56,092 nt of DNA from a virus. The stretch is from the IMG/VR virus record IMGVR_UViG_3300037264_000469, positions 1 through 56,092 of that record. One strand, written 5' to 3'. The translations under genes were made by a program, and so were the position numbers. Below, piece by piece: positions 41,722 to 54,700 of this stretch (position 1 is its first letter; the number at the start of each line of letters is the position of its first letter). Under the pieces are notes generated by a model that saw only the letters and a list, made by a program, of their open reading frames with translations, had not been told where the DNA came from and made no database searches.

Positions 41722-44700
41722 TTAATTAAATAGTTGAACGTATCGCGTTCCGACTCCACTAATAATTATTGCTAACCATCCATAATGAGTAGTATGTGCT
41801 CCGGTTCCATCAGTGGAAGTGTTGGAACTAGCAACCGTAATAGATCCAGCCATATTTATAGATCCGTTAATATATAGTTTGTATCCACCCGGAGAGGCAC
41901 TAATTCCTACACCAGATCCATCGTCTTGAAGAATTGCACTACTGGCAATTGAAGTTCCATCAAATCTTAATACATATCCACTAGAAAACGAAGTATTATT
42001 GGTTCCGCCGATTGATATCGCAAATGGCGTAGCATATGTTGCACCACTAGTTCCCGATGTTCCTTTCGTTCCACTAGTACCCGATGTTCCATTATTACCT
42101 GCTGGTCCTTGTCCACCATCTATACCAGATGTTCCTGAGGTTCCCGATGTTCCTTTCGTTCCACTTGTGCCTGAAGATCCACTTATTCCAGATGTTCCTG
42201 AGGTTCCCGATGTTCCTTTCGTCCCACTTGTTCCAGATGTACCACTTACTCCTGATATACCCGATGTTCCGCTTGTTCCACTATATGCAAATGCGAAAGA
42301 AGCAGTTAAAGCGTGGGATGCAGAAATAGAATTAATAGCTAAACTTGCAGTTTCATTTATTGCTGGCACTTTTATAGTTGAAGAAGCCCATACTGGTCCG
42401 GTAAATATATCTGCTTCTGTTTTATGTACTATACTATCAAAACTAGCAGTCGTATATCCAATACAAACATCGCGCAATTTTATTGTAGGAACATCCCACT
42501 GAGTAGATACCCCCGCCTGATTTTGAATATAAATAATGGGACGCCCATCACTACCAGAACCAAAACTTGCTGTATAAAGTGAAGTATGAGGATTTCCTAA
42601 TACAAATGCATTTGTATTAAACCAACGATTTGGCGTTGCTGAAGTACTACCATTTCTTTGCCCAACTAAATAAAATGAAAGGGCATTAATAGTTGAAGTA
42701 TAATTATAAACATCAACCCATCCGGCAAATGTAAATGGATCTGTTAAATTTGGAAGTTGAATTCTTAAATATCCTGTTCCAATATATAGTCTACTAATAA
42801 ATCCTCTTTCAGGAATACTAATAAATGACCCGGTTGGAATAAATCTACTTGACACCAAATCCTCTCCCAATCCATGCCCACCAACTCCAACATGAGAATT
42901 TAAATTTAAAGAAGAAGATAGTTGTAAACTGTGAGATGCCGCATTATCTATTGTAATTATAGATCCACTATTAAATATAAATGTACTATTATCAATTTGG
43001 CGTAAAGAAGAACTTACTAATGTAGTTCCATTCCATTTTGGAATGTAATCATCAACCGGATGTCCTACATAAGATGCTGTTTGGGCAAATAAAGATGTAA
43101 TAGCAATACTTGCTGTATCTGTATTTCTTCCATCTAATACAGTCATGCCGAATGAAGTGGAAACGAAGTAATTAGTACTTGGAAATATATCTATCTCCAA
43201 ATTATTATTCAAGAATTCGTAGCTTTGTGATGTGTATCCAAAACAAACATCACGCATTCGGATCATGCTGAAGTTCCATGTCGTACTTGCTCCTCCATTA
43301 CCACCGATGTAGATACCCGGTCGTCCATCGCTACCAGTCCCAAAAGATGCTGTCAATCTATAGGATGTGTTGGTAGTATGGAATTTACTAGCGATATGTA
43401 ATGCACTAACATCTTGCCAGATGGTGTTGCCAGCTACAAGGTTAGAAGGTGTGCCGCTAACATATATTGAAGATCCTCCCCGATTGGAATTAAGAGAATA
43501 TAAATCAATCCAAGCAGAGAAGATACATGCTCCACCCTGTAAAGGAGGCAATTGAATTCTTAGTGCTCCGATGGGGGATTCCCTATCGGATAAGAATCCT
43601 TTTTTCGGAATAGTAATAAACGATCCAGTCCCGAATAATCCGCGTATGCTTCCACTTTCTTTTGTTCGTGCCCCACCACCGATGCTTACATTATAATCTA
43701 AATTCAATGAAGCGGATAATAATAATGCAGTACTTGATGCGCTATCTATGGTGATTATTGAAGCACTATTAAATATAAATGTACTATCACCAACTTGGCG
43801 TAAGGAAGAAGTTACTAATGTAGATCCATTCCATCTTGAAATATAATCATCAACTGGATTTCCTACATAGGATGCTGTTAATGTCCACGATGCAGTTGTC
43901 GCATATGAAGATGTTCCAATGAAAGACCCGTGAAAAGAACCGGTTCCAAACGCGGATGCTGAAACAGGACCCCCAATATGTAATTTTGCTCTCGGAATTA
44001 ATGTTCCTATACCAACACTAGAATTAGTATCTATTGCTAAATATGTTGAACCAGATGTTACTAATTGACCAAATCCCAGATTGCTTCCGGAAACATAACC
44101 CGTATTTAGATTATTTGTATATTGAATTGTTGGACTTGCATCTAATGCTACAATTTCACATTTAGCTATATCTATTTCAAAATAGGTATTAATTGGAGTA
44201 TTTTCTATAATATAAAAAAAAGCAGTAATCGCAAATGACCCCACATTTCCTATAACTTGTAAAAATTCATAATAAGACCATTCTTTTGTAAGAAATTTTG
44301 ATGTAAGCCAATATCCAGATGTTCCAGTTCCTACCGCATTACTAGCAAAATTCCAAGATTTATCCCCTAAAGAACCAGTATTCATTCTAGCCCACATTTT
44401 ATATAACAACCTATCACCGGGCTTATATTGAAATCCACTGATGGAACCCGTTAAAGATGCACCAATGCCAGCATAAAATCCACCAAATCCAGGAGTAGGA
44501 GTTACATTATATGTTCCTGTTCCATCATATTTAACTTTAAGTATTCTGCCACTAGAATTTGGTACACTACCACTAATTGAACTAGTATCCACTGTAGAAG
44601 ATATAGTTACTTTACCACTCGCAGAATTATCATATACTGCCCAACCTGTAATTCCATCTAAAAATTCGGTGTTTCTGTTTGTTATTCTTCCGGATAATGA

Positions 44701-45696
44701 ATTCAATAAACTTATAGATCCAGAATTTCTTAATTGAGTACCGTTTGGAATACGAATTCTTACATCACCCGCATCAATATTATTTATATTGATTTCTAAA
44801 CTTGCTGTTCCTGTTGTACGATTAACCAATGATAAAAGTGCTGATGGTGTAGTTGTATTTATACCAACTCTGTTTCCGTCATCATAAACTAAACTTGCTG
44901 AATTTAATGTATTATTATTCCATCTAGGAACGTAATTATTAGTTCCATTTCCAATAAAAGATGCGGTTAATGAATAACTAGCAGATAATGACAGGCTAGA
45001 AGAATCTACAGATTTAGCACTTATTCTTTCAATAGGAATTGATGAAGTAATGTAATAATCTAGCCACTGATAAAAATCAAAGTCAATGCCATTATTTAAA
45101 GCATCAAAACTTGCTGTAGTATAACCAAAGGTGAAATCGCGAAATTTAACGGTTGGTGTGTCCCAATTTGAATTTACTCCACTAGAATTACCAATGTAAA
45201 TTGTTGGTCGACCAAAACTACTAGTTCCAAAACTTGCTGTTAACTTATGCTCATTGTTTTTATTTGCTATAGAAATTGCGGAAAGAATATTCCAATTTCT
45301 ATTACTTACTGTCTCAGTTACCACTCCACTTAAATATATTGTGGAAGCCTTATAAGAATCGTTGAGAGTTAAAAAATCCAACCATCCACTAAAATAATAT
45401 CCTGATGGTATATTAGGAAGTTGAATTCTTAAAAATCCAGACATTGACGCACCATTTCCAGCTAAAAAACTATTTTTCGGAATTGTTATGTATGATCCGC
45501 GTCCTATTATTGGACTGGCACTTGCACTTTCTGGATTTTTAGCTGCTCCGCCAATTCCAATATCTCTATACAACGATAATGAAGCCGACAGATTAAGCGA
45601 CGATGATATAGCATTTTCAATTGTTATTGCCGAATTATCTATAAAGGTCGCATCACCCCTTACTATTAGACCATTTTTTACTACAAATTCATTCAT
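41722..45696 (-). CDS. Tail fibre / appendage protein with collagen-like C-terminal part, 1324 aa
   Basis: The N-terminus ([20 protein letters not shown]) is typical of modular phage fibres. The body alternates repeated [10 protein letters not shown]-type beta segments with stalk modules of the form [10 protein letters not shown], and has three related modules of about 280 residues. The phrases [40 protein letters not shown] and [20 protein letters not shown] mark each. Near the C-terminus, about 90 residues of Gly-X-Y repeat ([13 protein letters not shown] type, with one GPAGNNG) precede a final domain ending in [19 protein letters not shown], probably the tip. It follows the giant fibre by 24 bases on the same strand and leads straight into the small gene and the glycosyltransferases. 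GAAAG lies upstream of the ATG. Confidence 0.8.
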   Translation of the reverse strand: MNEFVVKNGLIVRGDATFIDNSAITIENAISSSLNLSASLSLYRDIGIGGAAKNPESASASPIIGRGSYITIPKNSFLAGNGASMSGFLRIQLPNIPSGYYFSGWLDFLTLNDSYKASTIYLSGVVTETVSNRNWNILSAISIANKNNEHKLTASFGTSSFGRPTIYIGNSSGVNSNWDTPTVKFRDFTFGYTTASFDALNNGIDFDFYQWLDYYITSSIPIERISAKSVDSSSLSLSASYSLTASFIGNGTNNYVPRWNNNTLNSASLVYDDGNRVGINTTTPSALLSLVNRTTGTASLEININNIDAGDVRIRIPNGTQLRNSGSISLLNSLSGRITNRNTEFLDGITGWAVYDNSASGKVTISSTVDTSSISGSVPNSSGRILKVKYDGTGTYNVTPTPGFGGFYAGIGASLTGSISGFQYKPGDRLLYKMWARMNTGSLGDKSWNFASNAVGTGTSGYWLTSKFLTKEWSYYEFLQVIGNVGSFAITAFFYIIENTPINTYFEIDIAKCEIVALDASPTIQYTNNLNTGYVSGSNLGFGQLVTSGSTYLAIDTNSSVGIGTLIPRAKLHIGGPVSASAFGTGSFHGSFIGTSSYATTASWTLTASYVGNPVDDYISRWNGSTLVTSSLRQVGDSTFIFNSASIITIDSASSTALLLSASLNLDYNVSIGGGARTKESGSIRGLFGTGSFITIPKKGFLSDRESPIGALRIQLPPLQGGACIFSAWIDLYSLNSNRGGSSIYVSGTPSNLVAGNTIWQDVSALHIASKFHTTNTSYRLTASFGTGSDGRPGIYIGGNGGASTTWNFSMIRMRDVCFGYTSQSYEFLNNNLEIDIFPSTNYFVSTSFGMTVLDGRNTDTASIAITSLFAQTASYVGHPVDDYIPKWNGTTLVSSSLRQIDNSTFIFNSGSIITIDNAASHSLQLSSSLNLNSHVGVGGHGLGEDLVSSRFIPTGSFISIPERGFISRLYIGTGYLRIQLPNLTDPFTFAGWVDVYNYTSTINALSFYLVGQRNGSTSATPNRWFNTNAFVLGNPHTSLYTASFGSGSDGRPIIYIQNQAGVSTQWDVPTIKLRDVCIGYTTASFDSIVHKTEADIFTGPVWASSTIKVPAINETASLAINSISASHALTASFAFAYSGTSGTSGISGVSGTSGTSGTKGTSGTSGTSGISGSSGTSGTKGTSGTSGTSGIDGGQGPAGNNGTSGTSGTKGTSGTSGATYATPFAISIGGTNNTSFSSGYVLRFDGTSIASSAILQDDGSGVGISASPGGYKLYINGSINMAGSITVASSNTSTDGTGAHTTHYGWLAIIISGVGTRYVQLFN

Positions 45697-45720
45697 AATT
45701 TATTCTTTCATTTTCCAGAA

Positions 45721-48700
45721 TTACATTATTTTTATTGATGCTTTAACTGCCCATCCAGCAGTGTTACTTGACCTAGTAACTAACCCCACATCCCCCGGAC
45801 CTACCGTATTAAGTTTAATTGACATAGATAAAGCATTGGTATTACCAATTTCAGCGGTGGTTACTTCATTGTATTCAATATTATCATCATTCCAATTTGC
45901 TACCATCATACCGGCTCTACTATTAGAACCCGATGCCACGCTGTATTCAAAGTAACCAGATCTATAAGAACCAGTGTTAGTATAAAACATTACAAAATCT
46001 AAGTTAGGTGAAGGTATTATTATACTTGCATAATCAATCTTTATATCACCAAAATTAAAATTATTATTGGTAAAATGACTTGATGATACCGCATAACTCG
46101 AAGATAAAGAACTACTTGCCCACGAGGCCGACACAGCATATATACTTTGAGTAGAATATATTGACACTTTGGATTTTTCACTCCACGAAGATGTTCCATG
46201 AAATGATCCAGTTCCAAAAATAGATGCTGATATTGCCCCTTGAACATGAAATTTTGCTTGTGGACTTGATGTACCAATACCTAAGTTTCCACCTAGGATA
46301 TACTGGTTATCAGAATGTCCTAATGCCACAATTGTATTGCTACCTGAAACAATTATGAACTTACTGGTAGGATAAAATCTAAATTGGTTTGGATTATTGT
46401 AAACATTTATCACCATATTACTGTGGCTTACAAATGGCGTAATGAATGCATAGGTTATTGAACCTAATCCACCATAAGAACCAAATATTGAAAATGACTG
46501 TGATAATGGATTTGCTATTCCTACTTGACCTACTGAATAATATCTTGCCCATCCTCCATCACCTAGCGTTGCAATTTGAACGCCATAAGGTGCATGAGAA
46601 GAAGATAGAACTAGCCCACCGTATGTAATATGTGGTGCGGTTGTAGAACCAAAATCTCTAATTGCACCAATACCAAGTTGATTATCGGTTACCCATCTTG
46701 CAGTATAATTCGTACTACCACCCAAGACTTCATTAGATATATCAGAATAACTAGATGTTACTGCGTAGCTTCCTGTAAATGTATAACTTGCCGTTATAGT
46801 ATATGACGAACTTCTAGCATATGATGCGGTTATGGCGTATGAAGCAGATTCATATGGTAAATAAGCTTCTATTGGAAGCGTATCACTATTTATTTCTTCA
46901 ACCCGTGGTCCCCAAAAATAAACTACACTGCTGGTTGTTGTATTATAATATTCAGATACTCTCTGTGTTTGAACATTACCTGTGCCTATTTTATATTCTA
47001 CACCAGATGTTCTGTCAAATGAACCGGATTGAGTATATACTCCGCTTTTTAATAAGGATGATCCAGTTGAATCCGTGGCCCATAAATAACCTACAAATAA
47101 TAACCACTGATCTTTCGGGAGCGACGATGCATTTCTTTGTAAGAAGAACGGATTGCCATTAACCGTATTATTTAAATTTAATGTATTAGATGTAGAAGCA
47201 CCTAAAAAGATAGTTCCGTTATTTGGTGGTGTATTACTTAAAATTTTAACCCAAACAGAATATCTATGAGATTTACTAGGAATAGCAGGTAAAGTAGCAT
47301 CCCATCCGCCATTAGCAGCGAAATCTCCTGCTGATGTTACTTTCCAAATTAATGATCGTTGTCCATATGGATCAACATCATAACTTCTTGTGTTTTCATT
47401 ATTAGCACCAACTTGGATAAACACTGTTTCGACCATTGGTCCACTTCCACTATACCACTGAGTATCTGGAACCAAATTTCTGGCAACATATCCCGTTTTA
47501 TCAACAAGATATTGAGAAGAAGAAAGCGTAGTGGTTACTGTAACTTTATCACTATTACCATAAATTTCCGACGTTGAACTTAATTTATTATTGTTGACCC
47601 ATTTAATATAATAATCATTAGTTCCTTCTCCAACATAAGATGCAGTTAATGCATAAGATGCAGATATACAACAAAGCGCACAACTTGCAAAACTGGAAGT
47701 TTTAGAATATGATGAACTTAATGTATATGATGAACTTAATGTATATGATGAACTTAATGTATATGATGCTGATAAGGCATATGAGGCCGATAAGGCATAT
47801 GAGGCCGATAAGGCATTTAACGCATAAGAAGCAGTTCTGTTTGTATGAACTTCACCGCTAACATCAACAGTTAGTAAATCAATGTCAGATAATTGTTGTA
47901 TTAATCCTGTTAACCTTAGTGGATCAGAAGAGGCAGATATATGTAATTTGTTAGTGGGTGTTGTTGTATTTATTCCTACATTTCCATCTATACCTTTAAT
48001 AGTCATCCATGTATTGTAATCAGTCAAGCTGGATGAAATAAAATCAAATTTTAGATTAAAATCATTGCTTGCTGCTGAAATTTGATCAGTAGATACCCGC
48101 ATTCTTTCGAACGATCCATATTTAAATGCTAATCTTGCATCATTTCCAGTAAATCCAGAAGCTAGATATGGAGATTCTATAATCATTCCTACGGAACCGC
48201 TTTGAGAAAATATCCTCATTCCACTTCCACTTACATCTAAACTATATGAAGGAGCAACTTGTCCTGTGCTTATTCCTATAAATCCTCCGTTTGGATTTAA
48301 TATCAAAGGAAATCTTGAAGATAGATCTATCTGGCTAGTAAATTGAAGCCATGCCCCCAATCCACTATGCATAGATCCGATGTCTAAAACTCCATTGGAA
48401 TCGGTATGTCTTAGTCTCAATATCGATCCGGTTTGGATTTTTCCTGATGCCGCAGGCCACGCACTTGGAAGTGTAGAAACTACATCTAAAGATGAAGATG
48501 GATTAGTTTGATTTACTCCAATAAAATTATTAGTTGGGTATTCCGTCATTATGGAATCGCCAATAGTAGTTGGAGAAGTAAATTTTACTATTCTATTTGT
48601 GGTTCCACTTATTGCTACTGATGTTCCACTTGTACCAGACGAACCGCTTACTCCTGATGTTCCGCTTGTACCAGATGTGCCTTTAGTTCCACTTGTACCA

Positions 48701-51700
48701 GACGAACCACTTACTCCTGATGTTCCGCTTGTACCAGATGTGCCTTTAGTTCCACTTGTACCTGAAGAACCACTCACTCCTGATGTTCCAGATGTACCTT
48801 CTGTTCCACTTGTTCCCGATGTTCCACTTGTTCCTGAAGAACCACTCACTCCAGATGTACCACTTGTACCAGATGTGCCTTTAGTTCCACTAGTTCCCGA
48901 AGAACCACTCACTCCTGATGTTCCAGATGTACCTGAAGTACCATCCATTCCGGATGTACCACTTGTACCAGATGTGCCTTTAGTTCCACTAGTTCCCGAA
49001 GAACCACTCACTCCTGATGTTCCAGATGTACCTGAAGTACCATCCATTCCGGATGTACCCCCTGTACCACTTGTACCAGATGTGCCTTTAGTTCCACTAG
49101 TTCCCGAAGAACCACTCACTCCTGATGTTCCAGATGTACCTTCCGTTCCACTTGTTCCCGATGTACCTTTTGTTCCTGATGTACCCGAAGTACCTCTTGT
49201 TCCACTTGTACCCGACGAACCACTTATTCCTGATGTTCCACTCGTTCCACTTGTACCTTCTGTTCCACTGGTGCCTGATGAACCACTTACTCCACTTGTT
49301 CCTGATGTTCCTTTTGTTCCACTTGTACCCGACGAACCACTTATTCCTGATGTTCCACTAGTTCCCGATGTACCTTCTGTTCCACTAGTTCCTGATGTAC
49401 CTTCTGTTCCACTGGTGCCTGATGATCCACTTACTCCACTTGTTCCTGATGTTCCTCTTGTTCCACTTGTACCGCTTGTTCCAGTCGTTCCTGATGTTCC
49501 TTTTGTCCCACTTGTACCTGATGTACCACTTGGAGTTATAGCATACGATGCTGTTATTGCATGACTCGATGTTAATGCATATGATGCAGATGTTGATCCT
49601 GATGCATATGATGCCGATACAACAAATGTTAGAGATTGAGTTACATCGAAGAATTTAAAATAACTTCCACTTAAAGTATACGAGGCTGATAATGCTTCCT
49701 TTGCAAATAATGTATAGGATGCCGTTTTACTTGAGTGAACAACCCCACTAACATCAATAGTTAATAAATCAATATCTGATGATTCTATTACATTTTGTAA
49801 TCGTAATGGATTAGCGGCAGAAGATACATGTAATCTGTTGGTTGGAAGTATCGTGCCAATTCCTACATCTACTCCATCTTCATAAATTAAACTCGTAGGA
49901 GTTAAGGTATTGTTTTGCCATTTTGGAATGTAATTATCAACACCTTCTCCGATATATGATGCACTCAATGCATATGAAGAACTTAGTGAAAACGAAGAAC
50001 TTAGTGAAAATGAAGCGGTTAATGAAAATGAAGAACTTAATGAAAATGATGTGGTTATTGGATAAGTAGATCCGGATACAATAAATGCACTTGTTCCTGA
50101 TGTACCTCTTGTCCCACTTGTTCCTGATGTTCCTCTTGTTCCACTAGTTCCTGAAGAACCACTTACTCCAGACGTTCCAGAAGTACCAGCAGTTCCGGAT
50201 GTTCCACTTGTTCCTGAAGTTCCGTTTGTTCCACTTGTTCCTGAAGAACCACTCACTCCAGATGTTCCAGATGTGCCTTTAGTTCCACTTGTTCCAGATG
50301 AACCACTTATTCCTGATGTTCCACTAGTTCCCGATGTACCTTCTGTTCCACTGGTGCCTGATGATCCACTTACTCCACTTGTTCCTGATGTTCCTCTTGT
50401 TCCACTAGTTCCTGAAGAACCACTTACTCCAGACGTTCCAGAAGTACCAGCAGTTCCGTATGTTCCACTTGTCCCAGAAGTACCTTTTGTTCCACTAGTT
50501 CCTGAAGAACCACTTACTCCAGACGTTCCAGAAGTACCAGCAGTTCCGGATGTTCCACTTGTTCCTGATGATCCACTTATGCCAGATGTACCTGAAGTAC
50601 CAGCTGTTCCCGAAGTTCCTGTTGTACCGCTAGTTCCCGATGATCCACTCACTCCTGATGTTCCCGAAGTACCAGCAGTTCCTTTTGTTCCGCTCGTTCC
50701 AGATGAACCACTTACTCCAGATGTACCGGATGTACCAGCAGTTCCTGATGTTCCTTTTGTTCCGCTCGTTCCGCTTGGAGTTATAGCATATGAAGCACTT
50801 ATTGAATATGATGCCGTTTTATTTGTATGAACAACTCCATTGACATCAACAGTTAATAAATTAATATCGTTTAGTTCTCTTAACCCAGCCAGTTTCAGTG
50901 GATCTTGCGATGAAGACACATATAATTTATGTAATGATTCGGTTGATCCAATTGATAAATTTGACCTGATATAAGATGGACTTTCGTTGATAGAATATAT
51001 TGCCCATGGATTATCTACTGTTCCCGGCTCAAACTTATTTGTATCAATAAAAATACCATAACTATTTTCTATATATGATGCACTCTGACAGAATGGAGTT
51101 ATGTAAACTCCATAAGATCGTGAGATACTACCAGTAATCCATTCATCTTCTGAACTTAATCCAAATTGAACTCTAATTCCATATAATCCCTCAAGCCTTC
51201 CTTTATGATCAGTTCCTAGTGTAGATTGAACATTTAATGCAATATAATGTCCACTATTAGTGATAAAATTATTAACATATGTATTACCTAAATTGTTTTC
51301 ATATGACGACCAATAATAAGTTCCATCTATAGTAGCTCTGAAAGCCGGAATCGTTCTAATACTAGAAACATCTCGATCAAATACAAGACCCTGAACATCC
51401 AAAATTGCATCTTCTACATCAAACGAATTTATTCCAACAAACTGACCATGATTGCTTATGGCAGAAACTTGAGTCAATTTATTATTAAGCCAGTAAGGTA
51501 CAAAATAATCTGATCCTTCTCCAATATAAGATGCGGTTAATGCGTAAGATGCAGATAGAGCATTCAATGCCCAAGATGATGTAATTGGATATAATGATCC
51601 AGTTGTGAAATTAGCACTTATTCCACTTGTGCCAGATGAACCAGCCGTACCAGATGTACCTTTTGTTCCACTAGTTCCTGACGTACCTGTTGTTCCACTC

Positions 51701-54700
51701 GTACCCGATGTACCTTTTGTTCCACTAGTTCCAGATGATCCACTTACTCCCGATGTTCCACTTGTTCCTGATGTACCCTCTGTACCACTTGTTCCACCTG
51801 TACCACTTGTACCACTTGTTCCCTCTATTCCGGGAATTCCGGGATTACCATCTACTCCAGACGAACCAGCCGTTCCACTTGTTCCGGATGTACCCTTTGT
51901 TCCTGAAGTTCCGCTAGTTCCAGATGTTCCCCTTGTACCACTTGTACCTTCTGTGCCACTTGTACCAGAAGTACCTTCTGTGCCACTTGTACCAGAAGTA
52001 CCTTCTGTGCCACTTGTACCTGATGATCCACTTACTCCTGATGTTCCCGATGTACCTTTTGTTCCAGATGAACCAGCAGTTCCCGATGTACCTTTTGTTC
52101 CTGATGTTCCAGATGTTCCACTTGTACCCGATGTTCCAGATGTTCCTTCCGTTCCACTTGTACCTGATGTTCCTTCTGTTCCACTTGTACCCGATGAACC
52201 ACTCACTCCAGATGTTCCTGAAGTACCCGATGAACCTCTCGTACCACTTGTACCCGACGAACCACTCACTCCTGATGTTCCTGATGTTCCACTTGTTCCA
52301 GAAGTACCAAAAGTTCCCGATGTTCCACTTGTTCCAGAAGAACCACTTACTCCAGACGTTCCAGAAGTACCAAAAGTTCCCGATGTTCCACTTGTCCCAG
52401 AAGTACCTTTTGTTCCACTCGTACCTGAAGAACCGCTTACTCCGGATGTTCCAGACGTTCCGCTTGAGCCACTTACTCCAGATGTTCCGGATGTTCCTCT
52501 TGTTCCTGCTGTTCCACTTGTTCCCGATGTACCTTCTGTCCCACTTGTTCCCGATGTACCTTCTGTCCCACTTGTTCCCGATGTACCGCTTGTTCCAGAA
52601 GAACCACTCACTCCAGATGTACCACTTGTTCCTCTCGTACCACTCGTTCCGCTTGTACCACTCGTTCCGCTTGTTCCTTTCGTACCACTCGTTCCGCTCG
52701 GAGTTATAGCATACGATGCCGTTGTTGCATGACTTGAAGTTATTGCATGAGACGCCGACAATGCGAATGACGAACTTAGTGAAAATGAAGCAGTTTTATT
52801 TGTATGAACAACTCCATTGACATCAACGGTTAATAAATTAATATCGTTTAGTTCTCTTAACCCAGATAGTTTTAATGGATCTTGTGATGAAGACACATAT
52901 AATCTATGTAATGACTCGGTTGATCCAATTGATAAATTTTCTCTTAAATAAGACGGACTTTCATTAATAGAATATAATGCCCATGACTGACTTACAGATC
53001 CACTTGTAAATTCATTTACATTAATAAAAATTCCAAAGCTATTTTGAATATAATATGCATTATTGCAATATGGAGTTATATAAATTCCATAAGCATAATC
53101 AGCACTTCCCGTAACATATGAAGTAGTAGAATTTAATCCAAATTGAACTCTAATTCCATATATTTCTGAAATATTTCCTCTATGATCATTTCCTAATGTA
53201 GCTTGAACATCTACCCCCATATAATATCCACTACTCGTAATAGAACTACTAACGTAAATGTTTCCTGGGTTAATGGTATATGCTTTCCAATAATAAGTTC
53301 CATTGGTATCAGCTATAAAGGCTGGAGTTGTTTTAATAGCATCGGAATCCTGATTGTATTCTATTCCTCTAACTTCTAAGAAAGTAGTCGAGTCAAACGC
53401 ATTTATTCCTACATACTGATTGTGAGTACTTATAGATGAAGTTTGAGTCAGTCTATTATTAAGCCAGTGTGGAACGAAATAATCGGTTCCTTCACCAATA
53501 TAAGATGCAGTTAATGCATATGATGCACTTTTGGCCCAAGATGCTGTTATAGGATATAATGATCCGGTTGTGAAATTAGCACTTATTCCACTTGTTCCTG
53601 ATGAACCACTTATTCCACTTGTCCCAGACGTTCCCGATGTTCCTTTCGTTCCGCTTGTGCCAGATGTACCCGATGTTCCTTTTGTTCCACTTGTACCAGA
53701 CGTACCACTTGGAGTTATAGCATACGATGCTGTTATTGCATGACTTGATGTTAATGCATATGATGCAGAGGTTGATCCTGATGCATATGATGCCGATACA
53801 ACGAATGTTAGAGATTGAGTTACATCATATAATTTAAAATAACTTCCACTTAAAGTGTACGAGGCTGATAATGCTTCCTTTGCAAATAATGCATAAGATG
53901 CTGTTCTACTTGAATGAACAACTCCACTAACATCAATGGTCAATAAATCAATATCTGATGATTCTATTACATTTTGTAATCGTAGTGGATCAACAGTGGC
54001 AGATACATGTAATCTGTTGGTTGGAAGTATCGTGCCAATTCCTACATCTACTCCATCTTCATAAATTAAACTTGTAGGAGTTAAGGTGTTGTTTTGCCAT
54101 TTTGGAACGTAATTATCAACCCCTTCTCCTATATATGATGCACTCAATGCATATGAAGCGGATAATGCCCATGATGACGTAATTGGATATGATGACCCGG
54201 TTGTAAAATTAGCACTTATTCCACTTGTTCCGGATGAACCTGCTGTTCCACTTGTACCTGATGTTCCTCTTGTTCCACTCGTTCCAGATGATCCACTCAC
54301 TCCAGATGTTCCTGCGGTTCCTGCTGTTCCACTTGTACCAGATGTTCCCGATGAACCTCTTGTGCCACTTGTACCAGATGATCCACTTACTCCTGATGTT
54401 CCCGATGTTCCTGATGTGCCACTTGTGCCCGATGAACCAGCCGTTCCGCTTGTACCAGACGTACCTTCTGTTCCACTTGTTCCAGACGTGCCTTCTGTTC
54501 CACTTGTTCCAGACGTGCCTTCTGCACCACTTGTACCAGATGTACCTCTTGTGCCACTTGTGCCCGATGATCCACTTATTCCAGATGTTCCTGATGTACC
54601 TTTTGTACCCGATGTACCAGATGTTCCTGAAGAACCACTTACTCCAGATGTTCCGCTTATACCGGATGAACCAGCAGTTCCACTTGTTCCTGCCGTTCCA

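Noticed and set aside
48551-49564. Long plus-strand reading frames rich in Val-Pro-Leu (also 50273-50830, 51605-52732 and others)
   Set aside because: They are exact antisense shadows of the Gly-X-Y repeats in the fibre gene; the 9-base periodicity removes stops in several frames. They have no ribosome site or independent support.
45721-54300. A fibre starting at the GTG at 54300
   Set aside because: The same frame stays open to the window edge with the same Gly-X-Y sequence, and the GTG is an ordinary Val codon inside a repeat.
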